Assembly: GCA_963784675.1 (NCBI GenBank)
Contig: CAWASE010000001.1
Location: 310,001 to 374,000, forward strand
DNA length: 64,000 bases
Direction of reading: 5' to 3'
Origin: SCTD01 sp963784675
GTDB lineage: Bacteria; Actinomycetota; Actinomycetes; Mycobacteriales; SCTD01
Shown: positions 43,608 through 52,169 of the stretch, piece after piece
How positions within the stretch are numbered: position 1 is the stretch's first letter
Layout of the letters: each line of letters starts with the position of its first letter
Notes under the pieces: generated by a model
Database searches by the model: none
The model's input: only the letters and a program-made list of their open reading frames with translations
Told to the model about the DNA's origin: nothing
Position numbers and translations under genes: made by a program

Positions 43608-44537
43608 ATGACCTCCGGGCCCGGTTCGCGGCGGCCGGGACGTCCGCGCCGGCGGGGCGCGGCGGCGGCGCTGGTCGCAGCCGTGTGCGTCCTGACCGCC
43701 TGCACCGGCGGCAGCGCCCCGGGCGACGGCGCAGCAGCACCGTCCGGCCCGTTCGAGCTGCCGTTCGGGCTGCAGCCGGTCGACGGGACGACATCGCTGG
43801 GCCGGCCGGCCGACCGCGACACCGTGCTGTACGAGTTCGCGGGAGCGCCCGTCACGGGGCGTCGGGTGCAGGCTGCGTACCTGGTGACCTCCCCCGATCC
43901 CGTCGAGGTCTTCCAGCAGTGGCTGGACCAGCTGACCACCCTGCCGCTGGACGAGATCGGGGTTGGTCCGGGCATCCTGGGCACCGCCCAGTGGCTGACC
44001 GCGCTCGGCTCCGACCGCTTCCAGGGCGACCGCCCCTACGACGCCGCAGCCGACCTCCAGCTCTGGGCGACGGCCGACGGGCCGGTCCTGCTGGTCGACA
44101 TCAGCGTCGTCGCCGACGGCGGCGAGCGTCCGCAGGCGGTCGCCGCGGACCGGGTGCCGCCGCCCGACCTGCAGGTCGAGGGCCCGCCCCCCGGCTCGGG
44201 CGAGGCGCTGTTCACCGAGAAGGGCACGACCCTGCACGTCCCCGTCGGGGCGCGCGCCCTGTTCCCGACGCTCCCCACGCCGGGCGGGACGGGCGGGTCC
44301 ACCTCGATCGTGCTCGCACCGGACGGGGAGGCCGCCGTGCGCGCGATGCTCGCCGAGGCGCAGGCCGGCACCACCGGCTCGCAGGTCACCGGACCGACGA
44401 CGCAGGTGCAGCGCGGCGCCCGCGTGACCAGCGCGTCGTTCGAGATCTCCGCCGGCGGCTGGAGCTTCGAGGTGGTGGCCGTCCAGGGCTCGGACGACAC
44501 GTCGGCGACGCTGTTCGTGACGAGCGCGGCGGACTGA
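43608..44537 (+). CDS. Exported lipoprotein of unknown function
   Basis: A 309-aa protein with an Arg-rich start, a hydrophobic segment and the lipobox LTAC (Cys near residue 32), so it should be lipid-anchored outside the membrane. The mature part begins with a Gly/Ala/Pro linker, then a mixed alpha/beta region with no recognised domain. No catalytic motif was seen. It starts behind TACGGT without a ribosome-binding site. It may act with the divergent secreted hydrolase-like protein, but that is only proximity. Confidence 0.75.
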   Translation: MTSGPGSRRPGRPRRRGAAAALVAAVCVLTACTGGSAPGDGAAAPSGPFELPFGLQPVDGTTSLGRPADRDTVLYEFAGAPVTGRRVQAAYLVTSPDPVEVFQQWLDQLTTLPLDEIGVGPGILGTAQWLTALGSDRFQGDRPYDAAADLQLWATADGPVLLVDISVVADGGERPQAVAADRVPPPDLQVEGPPPGSGEALFTEKGTTLHVPVGARALFPTLPTPGGTGGSTSIVLAPDGEAAVRAMLAEAQAGTTGSQVTGPTTQVQRGARVTSASFEISAGGWSFEVVAVQGSDDTSATLFVTSAAD

Positions 44538-44551
44538 GCGCCGCATCCGCG

Positions 44552-45139
44552 TCAGGTCTTGCGGGACGGCCAGGGTGCGTCGGCGGGGCGCAGCAGGTCG
44601 GGCTCGCGCAGGGCGCGGTCGGCGGCCAGGATGCCCAGCGCCGCCATCGCGTTCTCGATCTGCCCGACGAGCACCTGCCGCACCGCTTCCTCCAGCGGCT
44701 GCCAGGACGACGTCAGCTCCAGCTCCTCGTGCTCCTGCACGTCGCGCTCGACCTCGGACAGGTCCCGCGCCAGGAAGATCCGGATGGCCTCGTCGGTCAT
44801 GCCCGGGCTGGTGAGCGCGTCGACCAAGGTGTGCCAGGTCGCGGCGGCGAACCCGGCCTCCTCCTTCAGCTCACGCTGCGCGGCCACGACGGCGGGCTCG
44901 CCGCGGACGTCGAGCAACCCGGCGGGCAGCTCGTCCAGGCGTCGCCTGACCGGATGGCGGTACTGGTTGACCAGCAGCACGCGGCCCTGTTCGTCGATCG
45001 CCACGACGCCGACGGCGCCGGGGTGCTCGACGACGTCGCGCTGGCTGGTGGTGTCGCCCGGCATGGTCACGACGTCTTTGCGCACCGAGATGACGCGCCC
45101 GGCGAAGACCCGCTCGGAGGACACGACCTCGTGGCTCAT
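44552..45139 (-). CDS. Nudix hydrolase (ADP-ribose pyrophosphatase-like)
   Basis: A 195-aa Nudix enzyme. The Nudix box is clear around residues 72-95 (G-E-P then REL-KEEAGF). VNQYRHPVRRRLDELPAGLLD before it is typical of ADP-ribose pyrophosphatases (Rv1700-like). It would cleave ADP-ribose to AMP and ribose-5-phosphate. The ATG overlaps the upstream luciferase-like gene's stop (ATGA). In M. tuberculosis the homologue lies between pyrG and xerD, as it does here with extra genes inserted. Confidence 0.92.
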   Translation of the reverse strand: MSHEVVSSERVFAGRVISVRKDVVTMPGDTTSQRDVVEHPGAVGVVAIDEQGRVLLVNQYRHPVRRRLDELPAGLLDVRGEPAVVAAQRELKEEAGFAAATWHTLVDALTSPGMTDEAIRIFLARDLSEVERDVQEHEELELTSSWQPLEEAVRQVLVGQIENAMAALGILAADRALREPDLLRPADAPWPSRKT

Positions 45140-45921
45140 CGAGGACCCTCCCGCAGGACGCCGCGCACGGTGTCGGCGGTCGTGGTGATCGGGAAGGAGA
45201 CGGTCCACCAGGTGGCGCCGACCGCCCCGAACGGCGCCGGGTCAGCGTCCGGTGCGCCGCCGACGCAGACGTCGTAGCCCTCGCGCGGGCCACCGACGGC
45301 CTCGACGACCTCGGCCAGCTGGGACGGCTCCTCGATGCCGATGGGAAACACGCCCTCGTGCCGCGCCGCCCGCTGCAGCGGGCGGGGGTTGCCGTAGCGC
45401 GCGGCCACCCACACCGGAGGTCCGGGACGCTGCAGCGGCGTGGGCTGCAGCGCGATGCCGTCCAGCACGTAGTGCTCGCCACGGTGGGAGACGGGCTCGC
45501 CGGACCAGGCCAGGCGCAGCACCTCCAGGCCCTCGTCGAGCATCTCGCCCCGGGTGCGGTCGTCCAGCTCCTCGCCCGTGGCCGACAGCTCGCCCGACCC
45601 GTCGCCGCCGATCCCGACGCCGAGCACGAGGCGCCCGCCCGACAACCGGTCCAGCGTCGTGCTCTCGCGGGCGAGCTTCACCGGCCGCCGGCGCGGCAAA
45701 GGAGTGACCATCGGACCCAGGCGCAGCGTCGAGGTGGCGCACGCGACCGCCGCCAGCGTCACCCACGGATCGGCGATGCCGACGACCGGGGCGCGGTAGC
45801 CGACGTGGTCCCAGACGAAGAACCCGTCCCAGCCGTGCTCCTCGGCCTCGCCGGCCAGGGCGGCGACGACGGCCGGCTCGGCCAGCTCGTCGAAAATAGG
45901 GACGAACAGGGCTTGGCGCAT
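45136..45921 (-). CDS. LLM-class flavin-dependent oxidoreductase
   Basis: A 261-aa luciferase-like TIM-barrel protein. The opening MRQALFVPIFDELAEP leads to EEHGWDGFFVWDHV; later, a STLRLGPMVTPLPRRRPVKLARE strand-helix unit and the RLSGGRLVLGVGIGGD motif are typical of F420/FMN-dependent enzymes. Its substrate is unknown; in actinobacteria many such proteins use F420. Start ATG 45921 lies 7 nt after TACCGT, so probably leaderless. It is coupled to the Nudix gene. Confidence 0.88.
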   Translation of the reverse strand: MRQALFVPIFDELAEPAVVAALAGEAEEHGWDGFFVWDHVGYRAPVVGIADPWVTLAAVACATSTLRLGPMVTPLPRRRPVKLARESTTLDRLSGGRLVLGVGIGGDGSGELSATGEELDDRTRGEMLDEGLEVLRLAWSGEPVSHRGEHYVLDGIALQPTPLQRPGPPVWVAARYGNPRPLQRAARHEGVFPIGIEEPSQLAEVVEAVGGPREGYDVCVGGAPDADPAPFGAVGATWWTVSFPITTTADTVRGVLREGPR

Positions 45922-45928
45922 GCCGGGC

Positions 45929-45934
45929 ACGGTA
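45929..45934 (-). promoter_or_regulatory. -10 hexamer TACCGT for a leaderless transcript
   Basis: On the minus strand TACCGT lies 7 nt before ATG 45921 of the luciferase-like gene. Confidence 0.5.
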
Positions 45935-46038
45935 GCCCGCCGCCTCCGCCACGGTGCCGGCCGCTCAGGCCGCACGGGACGGCGACCCCGGACCTGCCGT
46001 CCGGTTCAGAGCGGCGCGCGACCCGGCAGACTGACGGG

Positions 46039-47415
46039 GTGCGCCGCCTCCGCCTGCTGACAGCCACCGTGCTCGCGTGCCTGCTGGCGACGACCGGGAC
46101 CGCCTCCGGCGCCGAGCGACCCGTCCCACCGGACAACCCGCTGCCGAGCTCCGGCCCGCTGCTGCGGGCCGCCGGACTGCTGGACACGCTGCGCTGCCGG
46201 GGAGACGTCGCGGGCTCTGCGCACGCGCCGGTGCTGCTGCTGCACGGCACCGGCTCCACCCCCGAGGAGACGTGGGGACCGGTGTACCTGCCGGCGCTCG
46301 CCGCGCAGGGCCGGCCGGCCTGCACCGTGCAGCTGCCGGACCGCGCGACCGGCGACATGCAGGTGAGCACCGAGGTGGTGGTCGCGGCCATCCGGGAGGT
46401 GTCGCGCCGACGGGGCGGCCGGATCAGCGTCGTCGGGCACAGCCAGGGGGCGACGCTCGCGGTCACCGCCCTGAAGTTCTGGCCCGACCTGCCAGGGCTG
46501 GTCGAGGACTACCTCGGGCTCGCGCCGACGCTCGCGGCCGGGGCGACGGGTGATGTCATGTGCCAGCGGCCCTGCTCGGCTCCCTTTCAGCAGCGTCGCA
46601 CCGACTCGGTCTACTTCGACGCGGTGCTGAACCACCCGTTGCCGGCCGGACCCTCCTACACGACGGTGGCCACGCAGTACGACGAGATCGCGGCGCCCGC
46701 CCCGGCGGCGAGCTTCCTGGCGGGCGCGACGAACCTGCTCGTGCAGGACCGCTGCCCGACCAAGGTGGTCGAGCACTTCGGCCTGGTCAGCGACGGCACG
46801 GTGTTCGCCTACGTCCTGGACGGTGCGGACAACCCCGGCCCGGTCGACCCGTCGCGGCTCACCGAGACCGACTGCCTGGCAGCCTTCCCGCCCGGTACCG
46901 ATCCCGTCACCGTCGCTCCGCTGCTGGCCGAGGCGGTCGCGAACGACCTCGCCGCCAACGGCGCCTCGGACAAGCTCGACGAGGAGCCGACGGTGCGCTG
47001 CTACGTCCTGGCGGGCTGCGCGGACGTCGACGACCGCGGGCGGCTGCTGACCTCTGCTGTCGTGACCCCGACCGGCCTCCGGCTCACCGCACAGGCCCCC
47101 GGGACGGTCCGGGCCACCGTGCGCGACAGCGGCGGCCGGGCCGTGCGGACGCAGACCGGGCCGCTGCGGGTCGGTGCGCAGACGATCGCCGTCGACCTGT
47201 CCGGCGGTGCCTCGGTCGCGCTGGCGACGACGACGTCCTACTACCGCACGGCGGCGGTCGAACGCACGCTCGCGCTCGCCGCGCAGCCCGCTGCGGCGAC
47301 GCCGCAGGCCGCCCGTCCCGCCGGGAACGCTCTTCCTGCGACGGGGCTGCCTGCGCTGGCGCCGGTCGGACTGCTCCTGCTGGCTGCGGCAGCCCTGCGC
47401 CGGCGTACCCGCTGA
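46039..47415 (+). CDS. Secreted lipase-like alpha/beta hydrolase with LPATG signal
   Basis: A 458-aa exported hydrolase. A signal peptide (residues 1-25) precedes an alpha/beta hydrolase domain that resembles fungal CalB-type lipases: LLLHGTGSTPEETWGP (oxyanion region), then the nucleophile elbow GHSQG with Ser135, and a likely catalytic Asp in the DEIAAPA region. A C-terminal beta-domain of ~130 residues follows, then LPATG, a hydrophobic helix and RRRTR, a sortase signal. It is likely wall-anchored. Start GTG 46039 follows CAGACT at 6 nt, a weak form of the leaderless -10. Confidence 0.85.
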   Translation: MRRLRLLTATVLACLLATTGTASGAERPVPPDNPLPSSGPLLRAAGLLDTLRCRGDVAGSAHAPVLLLHGTGSTPEETWGPVYLPALAAQGRPACTVQLPDRATGDMQVSTEVVVAAIREVSRRRGGRISVVGHSQGATLAVTALKFWPDLPGLVEDYLGLAPTLAAGATGDVMCQRPCSAPFQQRRTDSVYFDAVLNHPLPAGPSYTTVATQYDEIAAPAPAASFLAGATNLLVQDRCPTKVVEHFGLVSDGTVFAYVLDGADNPGPVDPSRLTETDCLAAFPPGTDPVTVAPLLAEAVANDLAANGASDKLDEEPTVRCYVLAGCADVDDRGRLLTSAVVTPTGLRLTAQAPGTVRATVRDSGGRAVRTQTGPLRVGAQTIAVDLSGGASVALATTTSYYRTAAVERTLALAAQPAAATPQAARPAGNALPATGLPALAPVGLLLLAAAALRRRTR

Positions 47416-47428
47416 CCGGCGCGCGTAC

Positions 47429-49090
47429 CTAGAGCGGCAGCATCCGGCCGTCGGCATGCGTCACCGAGGCTGCGACGAACGCGCGGAACAGCGGGTGCGC
47501 CCGCGTCGGCCGGGAGCGGAACTCCGGGTGCGCCTGCGTGCCGACGAAGAACGGGTGCACTGCCGCCGGCAGCTCGGCGATCTCGACCAGGGTGCCGTCC
47601 GGGGACGTGCCCGAGAAGACCAGCCCGGCGGCCTCGAGCTGAGGCCGGTAGGCGTTGTTGACCTCGTAGCGGTGCCGGTGCCGCTCGCTGGCCGGCTCGT
47701 CGCCGTAGGCCTGCGCGGCGATCGACTTCTTGACCAGCTTCGTCGGCCACAGCCCCAGCCGCATGGTGCCGCCCATGTCGGCCTCGCCGGCAACGACCGC
47801 CTCCTGGTCGGCCATCGTGGCGATGACCGGGTCGGGGCACGCGGGGTCGAACTCGGCGCTGTTGGCCTTGGCGATGCCGGCCAGGCTGCGGGCGACCTCG
47901 ATGACCATGCACTGCAGGCCCAGGCACAGACCCAGCGTCGGCACCTTGCGCTCGCGGGCGTAGCGGATCGCCCCGAGCTTGCCCTCGATGCCCCGGACCC
48001 CGAAGCCACCCGGGATCAGCACGCCGTCGACGCCCTCCAGCGCGCGCGCCGCACCGGCCGCGGTCTCGCAGTCGTCGCTGGCGACCCACCGCAGGTGCAC
48101 CTTCGCGTCGTTGGCGAAGCCGCCGGCGCGCAGCGCCTCGGTGACCGACAGGTAGGCATCGGGCAGGTCGACGTACTTGCCGACCAGCGCGACGGTGACC
48201 TGCCTGGCCGGGTGGTGCACCCGCTGCAGCAGCCGGTCCCAGTCGCGCCAGTCGACGTCGCGGAAGGACAGCCCCAGCCGGCGCACGACGTAGGCGTCCA
48301 GACCTTCGGCGTGCAGCACCTTGGGGATGTCGTAGATCGACGCCGCGTCGACCGCGGAGACGACTGCCTCCTCCTCGACGTCGCACATGTTCGCGACCTT
48401 GCGTTTGATGCCTTCGGTCAGCGGCCGGTCGCTGCGGCAGACGATGGCGTCGGGCGTGATGCCGATGGTGCGCAGCGCCTGTACCGAGTGCTGGGTCGGC
48501 TTGGTCTTGAGCTCGCCGGACGGTCCGATGTAGGGGATCAGGCTGACGTGCAGGAAGAAGCAGCGGTCGCGCCCGACCTGCTGGCGCACCTGGCGCGCCG
48601 CCTCCAGGAACGGCAGCGACTCGATGTCGCCGACGGTGCCGCCGACCTCGGTGATGACGAGGTCGACGTCCGGGCCGCCCAGGCCCAGGATGCGTCCCTT
48701 GATCTCGTCGGTGATGTGCGGGATGACCTGGACGGTGTCGCCGAGGTACTCGCCGCGGCGCTCCTTGGCGATGACGGCCGAATACACCTGCCCGGTCGTG
48801 ACGTTGGCGTCGCCGTGGAGGTCCTCGTCCAGGAAGCGCTCGTAGTGGCCGACGTCCAGGTCGGTCTCGGCGCCGTCGTCGGTGACGAACACCTCGCCGT
48901 GCTGGAACGGGTTCATCGTGCCCGGGTCGACGTTCAGGTACGGGTCGAGCTTCTGCATCGTGACGCGCAGGCCGCGTGCCTTCAGCAGCCGGCCCAGGCT
49001 GGAAGCCGTGAGCCCCTTGCCGAGCGAGGAGGCGACGCCCCCGGTGACGAACAGGTGGCAGGTCTGGCCCGTGCTCGCCACAGCGCGCAT
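47429..49090 (-). CDS. pyrG: CTP synthase
   Basis: A 553-aa enzyme that aminates UTP to CTP using glutamine. The synthetase half opens with HLFVTGGVASSLGKG and contains KLDPYLNVDPGTM; the glutaminase half has the nucleophile in LGLCLGLQCMV and the His-Pro-Glu triad part in QAHPEFRSRP. Length is standard. ATG 49090 follows GGGAG; an in-frame GTG at 49138 is less supported. It ends the long steA-steB-murJ run on the minus strand. Confidence 0.97.
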   Translation of the reverse strand: MRAVASTGQTCHLFVTGGVASSLGKGLTASSLGRLLKARGLRVTMQKLDPYLNVDPGTMNPFQHGEVFVTDDGAETDLDVGHYERFLDEDLHGDANVTTGQVYSAVIAKERRGEYLGDTVQVIPHITDEIKGRILGLGGPDVDLVITEVGGTVGDIESLPFLEAARQVRQQVGRDRCFFLHVSLIPYIGPSGELKTKPTQHSVQALRTIGITPDAIVCRSDRPLTEGIKRKVANMCDVEEEAVVSAVDAASIYDIPKVLHAEGLDAYVVRRLGLSFRDVDWRDWDRLLQRVHHPARQVTVALVGKYVDLPDAYLSVTEALRAGGFANDAKVHLRWVASDDCETAAGAARALEGVDGVLIPGGFGVRGIEGKLGAIRYARERKVPTLGLCLGLQCMVIEVARSLAGIAKANSAEFDPACPDPVIATMADQEAVVAGEADMGGTMRLGLWPTKLVKKSIAAQAYGDEPASERHRHRYEVNNAYRPQLEAAGLVFSGTSPDGTLVEIAELPAAVHPFFVGTQAHPEFRSRPTRAHPLFRAFVAASVTHADGRMLPL

Positions 49091-49149
49091 ACGTGGTGCT
49101 CCCGTGCTCGTCAGCGCGGGCCGAGTAGCCCACCGCACGGAAGTTCAGG

Positions 49150-51171
49150 CTACAGGCGTGGCGGTGCGGCCGGGGAACGTGACACGCCTGCCACGACCGC
49201 GACGCCGGCCGGGACGACCACCAGCAGCGCCAGGGCGACCACGGCCGCGCCGCTGTCGTTCAGCCCGAAGCCCAGCAGCGACCCCAGCCCCGACGCCGCC
49301 AGGGCCGGGCGGAACTCCGGGACGGCGGCGAACGTGCGGCGCAGCAGCGGCGGCGGGCGGCTCACGACGTAGACCGCGCCCGCCACGACCAGCGGCAGCA
49401 GGGCCGTCACGGGGCTGTGGAACAGCAGGCCGAAGACGGCGTCGGCCTTGCGCGCCAGCACGTCGCCGGCGGTGCCGTCACGGACCTGCGCCGCGAAGCG
49501 ACCCAGGTGCGTACGCCGGCTGACCGGTCGGGACAGGTCGGCCAGCGCGAAGCCGGCCACCACCACGACCGCAGCCGCGAGGGCCGCGCCGAGCCGCAGC
49601 ACCGACACGCGCGTACCGGTGAGCAGCAGCCCCAGCAGGACGAAGGACGGCACGAGCGAGAGCACTCCTCCGACGTCGCTGCCCCACGGCGGGGCGCCGT
49701 CGACGGCGACGGCCAGCACGCCCGCGACCGCGACGACCAGCACGGTGGCACGTCGGCTGCGCCCGGCGGCGGCCGAGGCGGTCGCGAGCAGCACGCAGGC
49801 CAGCAGCACCCCGAACGCGACGTTGCCGATGCCGGCGAACCGCCCCGCCACCAGCGGCGAGTACCCGGCGACGCTCGACATCTGCAGCGGTGCGCCGGCG
49901 ACCAGGTCGGCGCCCATCACCGCCGCGACGCCGCCTGCGGTCCAGCCGACCGGGTGCCGGGTGCGGGCGGCGAGCACCCCGACCAGCACGGCGAGCACGG
50001 CGACGATCCCCAGCAGCGCGGCCAGCGGTGACGGCGCCCGCCACCACGGCAGCAGGTTCGCGACATAGCTGGCTCCGAGCGCGGCGACCCCGGCCAGGGC
50101 GGCCGTCTGGGCGGCGCGCCCGCGCAGGACCGTCAGCAGGACCAGGAGCACGGCGACGAGCACGACGAAGAACGGCACCGTGGCGCGGCGGACCCCGTCG
50201 GCCTTGTCCTGCAGGTCGACCAGCGCGGCCACTCTCGGCGCCGGACCCTGGACCGTCATCGGCTGGCCGTCCATCACCGCGGGCACCTCGGCGCCGAGCA
50301 CCTGGACGACCGTCGGGGCGACGTCGATGAGCTGGACGTAGGGCGCGCGGCGGGTGCTGGCCGAGCGCAGCGCTCCGCGTGGGAAGTGCGGGCCGGTCGC
50401 CATCGCCACGTGCAGGCGCGGCGTGCGGGTGCCCGTGCGGTCCGAGACGCCGACGACCAGCAGGTCGGCCCCCGCCGCCAGCTGCGCCACCTCGCGCGCC
50501 ACCGCTGCGTCGGCCGCGCGCAGCGACGCCCGCGAGGTGACGTCACCGGCGTCGAGCAGGTCGACCAGCGTCCCCGGCGGGGAGGTGCTCGCGAACCCGT
50601 CCGCGCCGTCGCGAGGCCGTCCGAGGGCGATGCGCGACCCGGCCCCGCCCTGCGGCGCGAGGTCGGCACCGACGTCGCGCACCCCCTCGACGGCGGGCAG
50701 CAGAGCCCCGAGGACCGCCCCGTCCCGGGTGGCGGCGTTGGCGCCCACCAGCCCGCGGCCCGCCGGCCCGTCGCCCGCCAGGCGCGGGAGCTCGGCGGTG
50801 CACCGCTCGTCGTGCTGGCCGATCCAGCCGGCCCGCGCCCCGGCACCCAGCGTCAGCCAGCCGTCGGCCCGGCAGGTGGCGGGGCGGCCGGCTGCAGACA
50901 GCGCCTTGACGGACAGCACCCCTACAGCGGCGCGGGACGCCAGGGCGTTGAGCGCGGGCGTGTCCGGACCGAGATCGGACCACCGTAGGCCGCCGACGCC
51001 GACGACGACGACCGCGGGTCCGGGCCGCACCTGCGCTCGCGGCGGGGCCACGGTGGTGGGGGCGGAGCCGGGGCCGACGGCGACCGCCGCGGTCGCCGGC
51101 AGGACCGGCACGGCCGGCGTCAGCCCGAGCCCGCAGAGCAGCGCGACGGCCGCGACGGCCCCGCGCCTCAT
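49150..51171 (-). CDS. Polytopic membrane protein with alkaline-phosphatase-like extracellular domain
   Basis: A 673-aa protein. A signal-like helix (about residues 1-27) is followed by an extracellular region whose opening VVVVGVGGLRWSDLGPDTPALNALA resembles the start of the alkaline-phosphatase/sulfatase fold, with a later VQLIDVAPTVVQVLG segment also typical. However the usual metal-binding DG start is replaced by VGG, so catalysis is doubtful. About nine membrane helices fill residues 330-670. It is coupled (ATGA) to the glycosyltransferase gene and lies in the murJ region, so a role in envelope glycan assembly is likely but unproven. From memory it occurs in this neighbourhood in other actinobacteria. 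Confidence 0.75.
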   Translation of the reverse strand: MRRGAVAAVALLCGLGLTPAVPVLPATAAVAVGPGSAPTTVAPPRAQVRPGPAVVVVGVGGLRWSDLGPDTPALNALASRAAVGVLSVKALSAAGRPATCRADGWLTLGAGARAGWIGQHDERCTAELPRLAGDGPAGRGLVGANAATRDGAVLGALLPAVEGVRDVGADLAPQGGAGSRIALGRPRDGADGFASTSPPGTLVDLLDAGDVTSRASLRAADAAVAREVAQLAAGADLLVVGVSDRTGTRTPRLHVAMATGPHFPRGALRSASTRRAPYVQLIDVAPTVVQVLGAEVPAVMDGQPMTVQGPAPRVAALVDLQDKADGVRRATVPFFVVLVAVLLVLLTVLRGRAAQTAALAGVAALGASYVANLLPWWRAPSPLAALLGIVAVLAVLVGVLAARTRHPVGWTAGGVAAVMGADLVAGAPLQMSSVAGYSPLVAGRFAGIGNVAFGVLLACVLLATASAAAGRSRRATVLVVAVAGVLAVAVDGAPPWGSDVGGVLSLVPSFVLLGLLLTGTRVSVLRLGAALAAAVVVVAGFALADLSRPVSRRTHLGRFAAQVRDGTAGDVLARKADAVFGLLFHSPVTALLPLVVAGAVYVVSRPPPLLRRTFAAVPEFRPALAASGLGSLLGFGLNDSGAAVVALALLVVVPAGVAVVAGVSRSPAAPPRL

Positions 51172-52169
51172 CCGAGCAGCTCGCGGTAGACGGCCGCCAC
51201 CTGCGCGGCGGTGTCGGCGGCCGTCGGCCAGGTCGCGGCCACGGCTCGTCCCCGGGCCCCGAGAACAGCGGCGGCGGCGGGGTCGTCCAGCAGGCTGCGC
51301 ACCGCGGCTCCGAGGGCCTGGGGGTCTCCGGGGGGCACCAGCAGCGCGCCGTCGCGCACCAGCTCCGGGACGGCTCCGACGGCGGTGGCGACAAGCGGCC
51401 GCCCGGCGCGCAGCGCCTCCTGAGCGGTCAGCGAGCGCGCCTCCCAGCGCGACGGCAGCACGACGACGTCGGCCGCGACCAGGAGGTCGGCGACGTCTTC
51501 GCGCCGGCCCAGCCACCGCACCTGCGGCGCGCGGGTCCGCAGCTCGTCGGCTTGCGGCCCGTCGCCCGCCACGGCGACGGTGACCCCGCCGAGCAGCGGC
51601 AGGGCGTCGATCAGCGTGTCGTACCCCTTCTGCGGGTGCAGGCGGCCGACGGCGAGCACGAGCGGGCGCCCGAGCCCGGGATCGGCGCCGGTCGGCTCCA
51701 GCGCAGGAGCCGCCACCGGAGCGAGCCGGACGTCGCGCCCCCCGGCGGCGCGGGCAGCCCGGGCCAGGTCGTCGCCGGCGGCCAGCACGACGTCGGCCCG
51801 TCGGGCCACCAGCCGCTCCAGCACCGAGCCGAGCCGGCTGTCGACGGCGTTGTGCCAGGTCGAGACGACGGGTCCCTCGCAGAGCACCGCCAGGGCCGAC
51901 GCGCGCAGCCCGTGGGCGTGCAGCAGGTCGACCCGCCCGGCCAGCCCGCGCAGTGCGGCCAGAGCCCGGGCGTCGCGCGCCGGGTGCGGCCTGGCCCCGA
52001 TCTCGACCGGGACCACGTGCGGGAACCCGAACACCTGCTGGGTGGCTGCCGGACAGGCCACCAGCACGTCGAACTCGGCTGCCAGCTCGCGGGTGAGCGA
52101 GCGGAGGTGTCGGCCCACCCCGCCCGTGCTGGTGGCCAGCACGAGCGCGATCGTCGGGCGCTCAGGCAC
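51168..52169 (-). CDS. GT4-family glycosyltransferase
   Basis: A 333-aa GT-B glycosyltransferase. The N-terminal domain has TSTGGVGRHLRSLTREL, the C-terminal domain starts near LVLAVGRLHPQKGYDTLIDAL, and the E-x7-E motif appears around EARSLTAQEALRAGRP, close to the sugar-nucleotide site. It probably transfers a sugar to a lipid-linked envelope precursor. GTG 52169 overlaps the murJ stop by eight bases; a GTG four codons earlier (52181) is also possible. It is sandwiched between murJ and the phosphatase-like membrane protein. Confidence 0.87.
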   Translation of the reverse strand: MPERPTIALVLATSTGGVGRHLRSLTRELAAEFDVLVACPAATQQVFGFPHVVPVEIGARPHPARDARALAALRGLAGRVDLLHAHGLRASALAVLCEGPVVSTWHNAVDSRLGSVLERLVARRADVVLAAGDDLARAARAAGGRDVRLAPVAAPALEPTGADPGLGRPLVLAVGRLHPQKGYDTLIDALPLLGGVTVAVAGDGPQADELRTRAPQVRWLGRREDVADLLVAADVVVLPSRWEARSLTAQEALRAGRPLVATAVGAVPELVRDGALLVPPGDPQALGAAVRSLLDDPAAAAVLGARGRAVAATWPTAADTAAQVAAVYRELLG

